The translations under genes and the position numbers were made by a program. Positions 46,294 through 58,452 of a stretch of 64,000 nt of DNA are shown in pieces. The DNA is from Datura wrightii (taxonomy: Eukaryota; Streptophyta; Magnoliopsida; Solanales; Solanaceae), in contig JASDFA010000001.1 of NCBI GenBank assembly GCA_035772735.1, forward strand, positions 86,577,501 through 86,641,500. Reading direction: 5' to 3'. The notes beneath the pieces are model-generated. The model did no database searches and was not told where the DNA came from. It saw only the letters and a program-made list of their open reading frames with translations. Each line of letters begins with the position of its first letter. Within the stretch, counting starts at the first letter, position 1.

Positions 46294-47694
46294 ATGTCTT
46301 CATCAAGGAATGCAGGAAAAGAAAAGGCTGCTCCACCCCATGCCAACACCAAGGAAGCAATAATATTTTGTGTCCCCGACATGCAAGAGCACTAAGTCAT
46401 TTGTCAAGGCTAATCAATCACTGTGGAAAAGCAGTTTGACCTGGCGGGGTTGAGAGGTGATTTTCCCAACATCACCTAGAAATTCACAGAAAGGCAATGG
46501 CATGCATTTGCCAACCCTCTCCCACCTTACTACCCCAGCTTGGTAACAGAATTATATGCCTCATATCAGGCCCGACAGGAGAGCATGTAGCACAGGGGAA
46601 AAGTGGATGATTTCCTATGTTTGCCATCAGTTATGATCTAGGGAGTGTAAGTTGACATAACCCCAGCTTCCATAAATTACCTGTTCTGGAGGATGAGATT
46701 GACTTTGATACAAAGTACATGACCCGGGTAGCTGATATGAAGGATGAGTTCACTTGGGTAGCCTGCATCATCACTGTTGAAAATCCTCTCTAGGCCTCAA
46801 TGGGTGGTGAAATCTCTTGCCACGATTTGAAGATTCAGGCCAAACTGTGGTTGGATTTTATTTATGCTCGGATCATCCACTCTAAAAATGAGTAGAGGGT
46901 CACCCTTTAAACTGCCATGCTTATTTCCTGCATCATGATGGGAGTCCCCATTAACTTCAGGGGAAATTATTGCTCAGAAAATAAAGAAAAAGGCCCGATA
47001 GTCCAGCACTTCAATGCCCTATGTCGTCTTGATTTCCTAGCTTTGATCAACAGTTGGAGTGCCTCTGTTCCCTAATGAATATCCTTCCATTGCTCTAGGA
47101 GTGATATACATTGATTGGAAGAGAGATGCCGAGGCATCGACACTGAAAAGAAAGAGATTGTAGGCCTTTGGAGTGCAAGAAGGATCCCTCTCCCATGACT
47201 AACCACCACACACGCCAGAGTCAAATATGCCCTAGCTAGAAATGTCAGACCAAGCATCAGGTGACATGCCTCAGCGGGGAGCATCTCCCCCTCCGCAATC
47301 CTCTCAGCCAAGACGTCTGCATAGACTCATGGAGATGACAAACTTTCACTAAAGCCAACTCCAATGATTTTCTAAGAGCCTCCCCACACTCATTGCCAAA
47401 AGAATCAATAAGGAGCTCAAGTTATTGTACAAGAATGTCACCATGCTTTGCAAGAGGGTAGATGCGGTAGAAGAGCTAGTCACTTCACTCCAGACTGAGG
47501 TATTAAAGTTGAAGAATCAAACTTCGACAGAAGTGCCGGATATGAGCGCCTTGGATGTTGCAATGGATGCTCCTTCCTCCATTTGGGGTCCAATTGATAA
47601 TCTTTTTGAAGGGCTGGGAGATGATTTTGCTGGTCTAGGTTAAGCCAACGGCGGTGGTGCAGGTGAGGCATATGTTGATGATGATGAAGAGTGA
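46294..47694 (+). pseudogene. Downstream extra gene of Athila-like element, plant-transposon-protein-like (broken, copy 2)
   Basis: ATG 46294 opens MSSSRNAGKEKAA, then IIFCVPDMQ, SITVEKQFDLAGLRGDFPNI, and a YASYQARQESM-like stretch, all matching the copy at 63499. At least six stops follow (near 46395, 46412, 46480, 46590, 46640, 46648). The end, 47425-47643, is a clean heptad-like stretch (KNVTMLCKRVDAVEELVTSL, LQTEVLKLKNQ), a probable coiled coil, then an acidic tail and stop at 47692. The length would be about 465 codons. The style resembles proteins labelled putative plant transposon protein that accompany Athila/Tat elements, in the place of an env-like gene. The function is unknown to me. 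Confidence 0.65.
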
Positions 47695-49628
47695 CCCGCT
47701 CAGGGAGTTTCTTGTCCCTTTCCCTTTTGGATATTTACATTGGAGACAATGTATTCTCTTAAGTGGGGGAGGGATGAGCGCAGTTGATAATGGAGCCAAG
47801 GATGGATGTTTCTGTTGATGTTCTTATGTTTTTGTTTGAATTTGATTAAGTGAAGTCTTTGTTGGGGCTGTTGTTTTATTTTGACGATTGATTGCCCTTG
47901 TCGGGTGTGTCGTGTTTTAAAAATAAATGAAATGAATGACTTGGTTGGTACTTGAACGTTGATGGTTAGTGATGGTTAGTGTTCCTTTTTCGCCATTGTA
48001 AATAGTAGTGTAGTAATTGAAACTTCGAGGGTTTTCTTTTGGCTATGGTTCTTTCCTGAGGAGCATTCTTTTGTCAAACTGGGTTGGTATTTCGTGATGA
48101 TAGATTGAGTGGCGACATTCATAAGGAATAATGCCATGTTGTTTTGAGTCTTTTGTGAAGTTGTTTTGAGAGGCACCACCAAAAAAAATATTGTTGAAAT
48201 GGAATTTTAAGACAAGGGCATGATAAGGAAGATAATGAGAAAGTGTTGACACCGTAGCATAGCATTCTTTGTCATACGTTGTAAATTCTTTGCTTGACAT
48301 ATGATGTTTGCCTGCTTTGATGTCCTTATTTGATATCTTGTATGGAGAATGAATCTTGTAGACCCTTTAAGGGTGATGCCTTGTGTAGTAAGGAAATTTT
48401 TGATGAATCGCATGCATTACATCTTGTCTAGAACTTTTCCCAAACGTGATTCAAGGAAAAATCCGCCAAGAACATGAGTTTAGGCTTTCCTCTGTCTAGT
48501 TACTTTACCCATATGCTCTCTATGAGCATTGATCCTTGTTAGCCAATGTCGACCCTTAGACCCTTTCTTTGGCAACTACATTACAAGCCTAAAGACCATT
48601 CTTAATACCTCTCTTGGCACCCATTCTTCCTAAATGCTAGTGAAAAGATAAGTGATGAATTGAGCTTAAGGCCTAAGAAAGAGGGAGTGAGAAAAAAAAA
48701 GAGAAATGAGGCAAAAGCCTAAGTTTGGTTGTGTGCAAAAAAAATGGGGGAAGATAAGAATTTCAGCGTGAGGGGAGCACCTCATTGTGTCAAAATGCAC
48801 CAAAATATAAATCCAAGAGAAAGACAATTTGTGTGAACCGGTGTTTCCTCTTGAGGGGATAAAGCTAGTTGTGAACGCCAAAGGGGTTATAAGGAGGGTT
48901 GTAAAGAAATGAAAGTTAGAAACAAGGAAAGAAGTAAAATAAGGTGAAGTTAGTGGAAGGAGTTGATGTAAAGTATGTTCATAAAAAGCATTAGGGAGGA
49001 TCTAGTCACTATATTCAAATTTTTATCCTACCCTCACCCCGAGCCTGCATCATAACTCGTAAGCCCTAAATGATTCTAGTACAACTATTCTAAATTAGTG
49101 GCGAATTACATGAAGGCGAAGCCTATGGGTCAAGTGTATGCATAAAGATTTCTTTTGGGAGAGTGAGTGTGAGTGTTTCTTCCCAAACAATCCCATACGT
49201 GCATTCAATTGATCACATGAACAAAAGAATAGGGATTCCTATTTTGGTGAGTGGCATCATTCCTTTTTGGGGACACAAGAGCATTTAGAGTTAATATGGG
49301 AACAGGGCACGAGGAGTGTAAACTCTAAAGCAAGCTTTGAATGTGCACTGATTATAACTTGAGATGCTATGTGTGTTTCTTGGTTAAGCAATGACTTTGT
49401 TTTACTAAATGAATCCTTTCATAAGCTTTGATTGGTGGAAAGTGGTAGCCTATTTGAAACATCTTTGTTGTTTTGGTCTCTTGGGGTATTTTCTTTTCTT
49501 TTTCGGTGAGCGTGGTTAGCATATTCTTGGGTTGTCATAGTTCAGGTGATTGGGGGAGGTATAATTGTGAATAGAGGTGGCATATTTCTCAATGAATGGG
49601 TACTGCATTACTTGAGGACAAGCAATTA
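47695..49628 (+). other. 3' noncoding region of copy 2
   Basis: No gene is seen. It begins with GACAATGTATTCTCTTAAGTG and a G-rich run near 47763. From 48095 it parallels 1-1351, including TGTCTAGAACTTTTCC (48425-48440), CCCTTAGACCCTTTCTTTGG (48552-48571), AGGCGAAGCCTATGGGTC (49114-49131) and GGGAGAGTGAGTGT (49157-49170). Confidence 0.8.
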
Positions 49629-49644
49629 TTTAAGTTTGGGGGTT
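49629..49644 (+). other. Polypurine tract of copy 2
   Basis: TTTAAGTTTGGGGGTT, identical to the tract at 1352, directly precedes the LTR. Confidence 0.85.
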
Positions 49645-50635
49645 TGATGAATTGGTAATTACCAACTCATTAGGCTCTAAAACTTGAGTTTTTTCTTAGT
49701 TCTTAAGTTGATTATCTGGATTTTATGCCCTTTTTTATTTTGTTTTGTACATATGACTAAATGTGAAGAAAAGAGAAAAAATGGGGCAAAATAAGGGAGT
49801 GAGAGTAAATTAGCGATTCACAGATGAAAATCGGTGAAATGCCGGCCAAAGACCAAACATCACTACCTCTGAGGATTAATGCCACCAGCAGTTCGCAAAT
49901 TGCCAGCGATGATTCGCCTATCCAGTCACCAAAGGACACCCAAAGTTTTGGAAAATAACTTGAAGATCCGGCGGTTCATGGATTGGCATTGACGAAATGC
50001 CGGGTGAACCGCCGATGTTCACAGAAATTTAGTAAGGGCTCAGAAAAGATACCTGGCAGTTCATAGATTGGAATCGGTGAACCTTCAGTGTCTCCACCGA
50101 TCTAGAATGGTGCTCAGGGGTATAATCATCCAACATGGGAGAAGATATAAAAAGTGCCCTATTTTTTAGGATATAAATAAAAGATAAAGTACTTTGTATT
50201 GGGATATGCAGAAGGAGAGATAGAAATAGAGATATTGATAGAGAGCAAAGCATATATCACATCATTGTTTCCCTTTTTAGCTGCAGAAGCATTCTATTAA
50301 CTGAGATAGGGAGATTTTGATTGAAAATTTTTGAAAAAGTACTCTACTCTATTTCTTCTTTGTAATAGTAAGTTTCAGCTATTGTTGAACATTATTTTGT
50401 GAAATTGATTTTTCTGCTCTTGCTAGTAAATTCAATGAAGCTATTGATGAATGTGTTTATGAATTTCTTAATCATGAGTAGCTAAATTATTAACTAGAGG
50501 TGTGTGATGATGAATACTTAATTAGATTGGGCATTGCCAAAGGCATCTTCATATTGTTCATATAAGTGTAAATCTATTATATTCTCTTCAATCTATAAAG
50601 GAAGATCCATTGATTATGATATAAATCTATTTATT
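49645..50635 (+). repeat. Copy 2 3' LTR, first part
   Basis: The LTR begins TGATGAATTGGTAATTACC with the tip palindrome (one arm mismatch). Its word island is at 49800-50110 (GATCCGGCGGTTCATGG, GTGAACCGCCGATG), then TATAAAA at 50146. It is cut by element D at 50636 and resumes at 61194. Confidence 0.88.
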
Positions 50636-53367
50636 TATAACACCCCAGAAAACTTTTGGTGATTATTTGATGTTTTTATTCTAGGTTAAAGGAAGTACGG
50701 GTGTTATATTGGTTGTATATGATAAGGAAAATGTGTACGAACAAAAAACAAAAAACTATGTGAAGTTCATATGTAAGGGTCAAATTTAAACGACCATATC
50801 TCCCAAAATATAATGAATTCGAAGGCATACAACCTACCAAATGAAGGTCTTTGAGTCTAGTTTTCATAAAATCAAACCTCTTGTTAATCGGATTTCAGAG
50901 TAAGAAGTTATGGGCATTTTTCCGAAGCGCCCAGAGCGGTGACGCGGGCATGACGCCCTAGCGCCTCCACCGCCCTATTTACTTAAAATCTGATTTTTTC
51001 ACTTGCACAAAACGTTTTCATCTAATTCTAAATTGACCAGCTTACTAAGGATTCCGTTTCTCTCTCAATTTTAATAGCTAGGAGAAAGAAAATTAAGGAG
51101 GAACATCAACAAAAGTCCAAGCAAATCACAAGATAAGTTGAGATTACTTTGCCAAGTGTGCTAGGGGCTGTTTTGGAGTTCATTTTGGCAAGGCTTTGAA
51201 GGAGGTTTTATGCATTTCAAAATCTGTTTGGACTGAATATATATCCATATTTGAGTAGTTGTTGAAACCATGAGGAAAGGTAAGTATTTCATTCTTTTAA
51301 ACCTCTCAAATTGCAAAGCGAAAATCTGGAAATTGGCAGCTAAGTGAGCTGCCGATGGACTGTTTGTGAGCTGAGTTTTGCTCGTTTTCCATAGTCTTTT
51401 TGGCTTTTTCTTCTTCTGGAATTATACTTCATATTAAGGGGAAGAATTACATCAAAACTAAGGTAAAATTGCCTCATGTTTCTCCCTCAAAAGTTAGTGA
51501 AAACTAGATGAGAAAATGGCCAAATGTTGTTGATGCTGCCGTGTGTTGTTGTTGCTATTTTGACTACCTTTGGTTAGTTATTTTGGGATGTATTTTGTGC
51601 TAAATATTAAGCTTTTTTTTGGCCTATAAATCCACTGTATTAAGGAGGTGGAAGTCAGATCATTGAATAGAAAATCGGCTAAAGGAAAGTTCATCGGAGA
51701 AAAGTATATAAGGTGCCCTGTCCATCGTTCTTTTAAGCACGATTTGTGTGTTGTGAATTGAATGAGCCAGAAACCTCTTTAAAATTTTTGAGGCTGTATG
51801 TTAAGCTTCATTTATTCTTTAAAGTTTCATATTTTATTGAGGTTAAATGTTTAGAATTATGCCTAGAAGAAGTGGGGCATTTAAAGTGTGATATGGTGTT
51901 GATTGTTGTCGTAGTTGTACATCAAGTTGGAGACCCCTCAGCGTGGGCATTGTTAGTTGGCCCTTACTATATGTTATGTTTATATATGAATGATATTAAA
52001 TGTGTTTAAAGGTCTGGTTGCTAACTGAAATTGGTGAAATAGCCAAGATGATAACGTGTAAATGATTTTAAGCCAAGTAAAGACATTGAAAGCTATTAAG
52101 GGTAAAAGAGCTTATTTCCTGGTTATGGTTGTCCCTTATCTTATGTGTATGTTATTAAATAGTCTAGTCCAAGGGGACATTTCATAATCCCTTTCCTTAA
52201 GCCGAACAACAAGCTAGCAAGTCTTCGAGCTCTAATGTCCTTCGAACACGATCTATATATCTTGTTGAAACTCTTAGGTCATCTGCAGTTCCTTATAATT
52301 TATAAAAGTTTTGAATACATGCATTTAAGTTCTATTTTCTAGCTTCACATGTTATATATGCTCACTTGAAGTTATGCATTACGAAGGAGGCATATGTAGG
52401 CCATATGTTTAGTATTCATTATTTCTATTCTATACATATTAAGTTGGTCCAATATAAGCCATATAGGCTCAATTTATGATTTTGTTTAAGATTTATTGAT
52501 TTTATCCAGGTGTGGTACATTGACTCGAGGTATTGTTATTTCAACCCGGTGTGGTACACCAGATGGACGGATTTTACCCTGGTGTGGTACACCAGCTGGA
52601 GTCATTATTATTTTTACTCCGCTACGGTACACTGGGTGGACGAATTGTATACAGATTTTATGATTAGTTGGCCACTGACATTTAAGTTATAGTCTTTGTT
52701 GTGCATTAGATGATTGCACTTACACTTTAATAATGAGTTATTATCAGGTTTCTGTTTTAAGGATTCCGAGTTGTTACTATTCCTTATTTCTAGCCTAGTT
52801 ATCATTTTTATCTAACATGTTTACAATTTTCAGCCTTATATACCAATACATTTTATTTGTATTGACATCCCCTCATCTTGGGACCCTTCCTGCAATCGTG
52901 TTGTAGGTACAGACTGAGGCTTAGATTATCGGACGTAGTAGGAGCTAGATTTCAGTGGAATAGTGGTATGCTCCTCTCTTCTAGGAGCCATGTCCTAGTT
53001 TTGACTATTTTGAATTTTTTGTACAACATGGGTAGGATGGAGCCCTGTCCCATGCATTTTAGTTTGTTTACTCTATAGAGGCTGATGTGGACTAGTTTGT
53101 ATAGTAGTGTTGGTTGTATAGTCATGTTGGTTTTATATTTGTGTTGGTTTTCCATTGCTCTACTTAGCTTTATTATAGCCTTGTCGGTTTTTCAGGTTGC
53201 ATATCTATAATTGTCAAGGCATTATGGGTCTAGTATCTATCTTGGTTGGTTGTGACAGGTGGCTTGATCAGCCTTAGTGTTAATTTTATTGATGCTATAT
53301 AGCCGGTTTCTCGATTAATAACGAATCGAGTGCCAGTTGTGCCCTACCCCAGTTTTGGGGCGTTATA
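50636..53367 (+). repeat. 5' LTR of element D
   Basis: The LTR begins TATAACACCCC and ends GGGGCGTTATA; the original ends were probably TG and CA (the 3' copy ends GCATGACA). It contains a GC-rich patch at 50924-50985 and the GGTGTGGTACACC repeat array at 52505-52640. Confidence 0.9.
52505..52640 (+). repeat. Tandem palindromic repeat array in D LTR
   Basis: There are four units of about 35-45 bp, each with a GGTGTGGTACACC-like core, an almost perfect odd palindrome, followed by AGCTGGA/GGATGGA and a T-rich spacer. The same array is at 60345-60480 in the 3' LTR. Confidence 0.85.
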
Positions 53368-53371
53368 GACT

Positions 53372-53387
53372 TGGTATCATAGTGAAG
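53372..53387 (+). other. Primer-binding site of element D
   Basis: TGGTATCATAGTGAAG lies four bases after the LTR. It is a near match to the initiator tRNA-Met site TGGTATCAGAGC. Confidence 0.8.
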
Positions 53388-53574
53388 TTGTGTCCTAGGG
53401 AGTCCACAAAACCATGCCTAGTAGAGTATTGCTTATGGGTATGTTGTGCACCATACTTATTATTAGAAGGCTACAGGACATCTAGGAATTGTTTCACTTC
53501 TTTTACTAATAGTTCATGTTATAGGGTGAGGCCATAAGTACTGCAATATCTATATCATGTTATTGTTTTAGAGT

Positions 53575-54800
53575 ATGCATGTGACTAGGAAGATGACTAC
53601 AAGGTTGATTGACACAGCCATTGGAGAGGGTACTAGTCGCCCTCCAGTGGATCAGGGATATTGGTCAGAGGCTCCGAGTGGGTCTCCTGCCCCAGGTATT
53701 ACAGTTCCTTCAGCACTAGTTAGAGCAATGGCATATAAACCTCCAGCTCCTCCTGCACCAGCAATACCTGAGGGTAGTAGAGTGGTAGACCCTCTAGCGC
53801 CTATGGTACCTCCAATTATTTCGGAAGGATAGGGTCATGAGGGAGTTGTTCAGCTGATGGTTCGTATAACTGTAGGTCAATAGCAGAAATTAGAGGCAAT
53901 GGAGAGACATAGAGGCTAGACAACTGAGAGTTCCAGGGCCCGTGAGTTCTTGAGTTTGAGCCCTCCCATATTCACCCGATCAGACCTGAGCGAGGATCCT
54001 CAGGACTTTATTTATCATACTTATAGGGTGTTGAAGGTGATGCAAGATAAGCGACTAAGGAAGTAGAGTTGATGTCCTTCAGACTACGTGATGTGGCTAT
54101 ATTTTGGTATGAGGCTTGGGCTCGTTCCAAAGGAGATGATGCACCTCCAACAAAGTGGGATGAGTTCTCCGAGGCCTTTATACACCACTATCTACCATGA
54201 GAACTTCGACAGGCTCGAGCTGAGTAGATTTTGCACCTAAAGCAGGGAAGTATAAGTTTGCATGAGTATTGTCTTCGCTTTAATTATCTTGCTAGGTATG
54301 CTCCGCACATGGTTCAAATGATAGAGGATAGAGTTTATTAGTTCTTGTCAGGGTTGGGGCTTCATATAGCTTGAGATTGTTTGGGGGTATCTACTCAGGA
54401 GCACTTGGAAATATCACAAATTTAGACTTTCGCCCAGAGGGCGGAGGATTTGGTTCATTAGTTACGGGATACTCGGAGACAGCAGGAGCAATGCAAGACT
54501 GTGAGTCCTTACATAGGGTTGCAGGGTGACCTAGGGGCTCAGTCATCTAGGTAGTTAGTTAGGCCTGTAGGGAGTGCCCCACCTCAGTTTCAAGGATAGA
54601 GAAGAGACCCAGGCCCAACTCTATCTAGCTCTTAAAGACAGGAGAGGGAGGGGGGAGGGGGTGTGTAGAGATAACCACCATTGTCGCCTTGTCCTCAGTT
54701 TGGGAAATCTCATTCAGGTTAGTATCGTCCGTGGAAGAATGTATGTTATCGTTGTGGGCAGCCGGACACTTTATGATGGATTATTCAGATAGGGTCGAGG
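53575..54800 (+). pseudogene. Element D gag (broken)
   Basis: The frame opens at ATG 53575 or 53593 with a proline-rich head (PPAPPAPAIPEG), stops near 53830, and resumes with FLSLSPPIFTRSDLSEDPQD and a WYEAWARSKGDDAPPTKWDE-like stretch around 54100-54160. The KQGSISLHEYCLRFNYLARYA region is at about 54240-54300. The knuckle CYRCGQPDT near 54748 has lost a base (relatives have CX2CGQPGH). It is the capsid/nucleocapsid precursor, now inactive. Confidence 0.8.
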
Positions 54801-54979
54801 TGGATCAGGTGTGATCAACGGTTGCTTTGTTATCCTCCGTTCGACCTCCCAAACCTGATCCTTAACTAGAAGCATGTCTTGGTAGAGGCAGAGGAAGAAA
54901 AGCTTCTAGTTCTGGGGCAACCTATAATCGATTTTATGCTTTGGGCGGTCAATAGGACCAGGAGGCCTCACCTGATGTT

Positions 54980-57900
54980 GTTAGATGTACTTTGATTATT
55001 TATTCTCGTGTAGTATATGTCTTACTTGATCCTGGTTCTACACTCTCTTATGTTACACCATTGGTTGTGAGTCAATTTAAGATAGTCCCTGAGTTATTAT
55101 TAATACCATTTGCAAATTCTACGTCAATTGGCCAATCTGTGTTAGCTAGATGAATTTACCGAAACTTTGTAGTATTGGTATGTTATACATCAACCTTAGC
55201 TAATCTAGTTAAGCTTGAAATGGTTGATTTTGATGTCATTATGGGTGTGAATTGTTGGTGGCATGTTATGATAATGTTGATTGCAGAGATAAGGTTGTTA
55301 GTTTCCATTTTCCCAATGAGCCAGTCCGGGAATTGCAAGGTAATGCTGCTACGGCTAAAGGTAAGTTTATTTCATACCTTAAGGCTCAAAAGTTGATATC
55401 CAGAGGTTGTATTTCTCCCTTGGTTCAGGTAAGAAACTTGGAATCTGAGCCTAAATGAGTTCCTCGAGGTGTTTCTAGAGGATTTTCCTAGAATTCCTCC
55501 TGAAGGGAGATAGATTTTGCTATTGATCTACTTCTAGGTACTCATCCTATGTCGATCCCTCCTTACAGAATGGATCCAACAAAGCTAAGGGAATTGAAGG
55601 AGCAGTTGAGAGATTTGCTTGAGAAAGGATTCAATCGACCTAGTGTATCGCCCTGGGGTGCACCAGTGCTCTTTGTGCAAAAGAAAGATGGATCATTAAG
55701 AATGTGTATTGACTACAGGCAGCTGAATAAGTTTACGATTGAGAACAAATACCCAATTCCTAGGATTGATGACGTGTTTGATCAATTACACGGTGCCAAA
55801 TGATTCTCACATATTGATTTGAGATCCGGGTACCATCAGTTACGGGTTAGGGAAGTTGATATCCCTAAGACTTCCTTCAAAACTAGATATGGCCATTATG
55901 AGTTGTTAGTGATGTCATTTGAGCTTACTAATGCTCCAGCAGCTTTTATGGACCTGATGAATCGGGTGTTTAGGCCTTTTCTTGATGTATTTGTGATCGT
56001 CTTCATTGATAATATTCTGATTTACTTGTGATCCGAGGCCGAGCATGCAGATCATTTGAAACCAGTATTACAGACTCTCCAGGAGCACAAGTTATATGCT
56101 AAATTTTCTAAATGTGAGTTCTGGCTGACATCTATAGCTTTTCATGTTCATGTAATTATAGCTGAAGGTATACGAGTGGATAGTTAGAAAATAGAGGCAG
56201 TGAAGTGTTGGCCTAGAACCTTGAAAATACTACAGAAGTCCGCAGCTTTTCGGGGTTAGCAGGTTATTATCGCTGATTTATGGAAGGTTTCTCTACTATC
56301 TATGCGCCATTGACAAATTGACTCATAAAGAAGCTAAGTTTCAGTGGAAAGAGGCATGTGAGTGAAGCTTTCAGGAGTTGAAGGATAGGCTGATTTCAGC
56401 ACCTATCCTGGCTCTTCCAGAGGGTATCGAGGGTTATGTGGTCTATTGTGATGCTTCAAGAGTTAGGCTAGGTTGTGTTCTGATGCAACACAACAAGGCC
56501 ATTGCTTATTACTTTAGACAGTTGAGGAAGCACAAGCAAATTATCCTACCTTTGATCTTAAGTTGGCTATTGTGGTATTTACATTAAAGATTTGGCTCCA
56601 CTACTTATATGGGGTACATGTTGATATCTTCACATATCATAAGAGCCTCCAGTATTTGTTTCAACAGAAGGAGTTGAATTTACACCAGAGAAGGTGGTTA
56701 GAAATGCTGAAAGATTGTGATGTCAGCATTCTGTGTCATTCAGGCAAGGCAAATGTTGTAGCTGATGCGCTAAGTCCCAAGTCTATGGTTAGCTTGAGTC
56801 ATATTCAAGTTGATAGGATTGAAATGACGAAGACTCTATAGAAGTTTGATGACTTAGAAATTCGGTTATTGGATGCCAAAGATAGGGGTGTTATTGTCAA
56901 AAACACAGCAGAATCGTCCTTGGTAGTAGAAGTTAAGCACCAAAAATATGATGATGCAGATTTAGTCTTACTGAGAGATAGTATACCATAATAGAAGCAG
57001 AGCCTATTTGATTGTAGACCCGATAGAGTTCTTAGATACCAGGGCCGTCTATGTGTACCTAATGTGGGTGAACTACGGGAACATATTCTGAATGAAGCTC
57101 ACTATTCTCGATGTTCAGTACACCCAGATGCCACAAATATGTATCGTGACCTGAAGCAGCTATATTGGTGGAATGGCATGAAAAAGGACATCATAGGTCT
57201 TGTGACCCAGTGTCCTAATTGCCAGCAGGTGAAGATTGAGGACTAGAGGCCTGGAGGTCTAGTGTAGGATATAGAAATTCTACCCTAGAAATGGCAGGTG
57301 ATTAATATGTAGGATTACCTGAGCAGGAAGCATGATTCTATCTGGGTAGAAGTTGATAGATTCACTAAATCAGCTCACTTGTTGCCAGTTAAGACCACAT
57401 ATGTTGCAGAGCATTATTCTAGGCTTTATATAGGGGAGATAGTTCACTTGCATGGTATCCCCTTATCCATTATTTTTGATAGATGTGCTCAGTTCATAGA
57501 AAACTTATGGAAGTCTTTCCAGAAAGGATTGGGCACTCAAGTAAGCCTTAGTACCGCATTTCATCCTCAAACAGACGGACAGGTTGAATGCACCTTTCAG
57601 AGGCTTGGAGATATATTACGTTCCTGTGTTCTAGATTTTGGCGAAAGCTGGGATGATCATGTTTCCTTGTTTGAGTTTTCCTATAATAATAGCTAACATG
57701 TGAGTATTCGGATGGCCCCATATGAAGCTTTACATGGTCAAAAGTGCAGGTCACCAGTGGGTTGGTTTGAACTCAGTGAGGCAAAGTTATTGGGGCCAGA
57801 CTTAGTACAGTAGGTTATTGACACAGTAAAACTTATTAGAGATCGTCTTTTGATGGCCTAGAGCAGGTAGAAGTCTTATGAGAATGTATGACATTAAGCG

Positions 57901-58341
57901 CTGGAATTTTCTGCTAATGATTGGGTCTTCCTAAAATTGTCGCCTATGAAAAGCGTCATGCGATTTGGCCGAAAAGGCAAGTTGAGCCCTAGATATGTTG
58001 GGCCTTATAGAGTTATCTGCATGATAGGCAAAGTAGCCTATAAGTTGGAGTTGCTACCAGAGCTAGCGGCAGTCCACCCAATATTTCATGTATCATTGTT
58101 GCGACGGTGTATAGGAGACCCAACCCTTGTTATGCCTATCGATGATGTTCGGATTTCTGAGGAGATGACCTACACCAAGGTCTTAGTTGCTATTCTTGTC
58201 CGGCAAGTCAAGAAACTTCGAACCAAAGAAGTCGCTTCAGTTAAAGTATTGAGGTAACGTAATAACATTGAGGAAGTGACTTGGGAGGCTGAGGAGGAAA
58301 TGAAGAAGAAATATCCTCACCTATTTACGATGTCGACTTAA
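54980..58341 (+). pseudogene. Element D pol with chromodomain-like C-terminus (broken)
   Basis: The protease LLDPGSTLSYVTP is at about 55020-55060. RT at 55549-56031 has GFNRPSVSPWGAPVLFVQKK and RSGYHQLRVREVD. Its active site is FIDN in place of FIDD (56002-56013), so the second catalytic aspartate is lost. RNase H is at 56378-56841 and the integrase zinc part at 57064-57246 (CPNCQQVKIED). The core at 57379-57696 keeps the second Asp (FDRCAQF) and the Glu (DGQVECTFQRL). The C-terminus 57937-58341 has GPYRVICMIGKVAYKLELLP and, after a stop at 58255, a VTWEAEEEMKKKYPHLF end. Many stops and shifts make it non-functional. Confidence 0.88.
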
Positions 58342-58419
58342 TGTTAAGGTATGTGTTTGATACCTAAGTTACTGAGTATCTATTTTGAAGCATATTAAGT
58401 GAAATTAATTCCTATTCAG

Positions 58420-58452
58420 GGATGAATGTTCCTGGGGGGGGGGGGGAGAGAA
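58420..58452 (+). other. Polypurine tract of element D, with G13 run
   Basis: GGATGAATGTTCCT, then 13 G at 58434-58446, then AGAGAA directly before the 3' LTR. The run length is prone to sequencing error. Confidence 0.75.

Noticed and set aside
58434..58446. Quadruplex-forming G run as a regulatory element
   Set aside because: It is a single G run inside the polypurine tract; one run does not make a quadruplex motif and its length may be a sequencing artefact.
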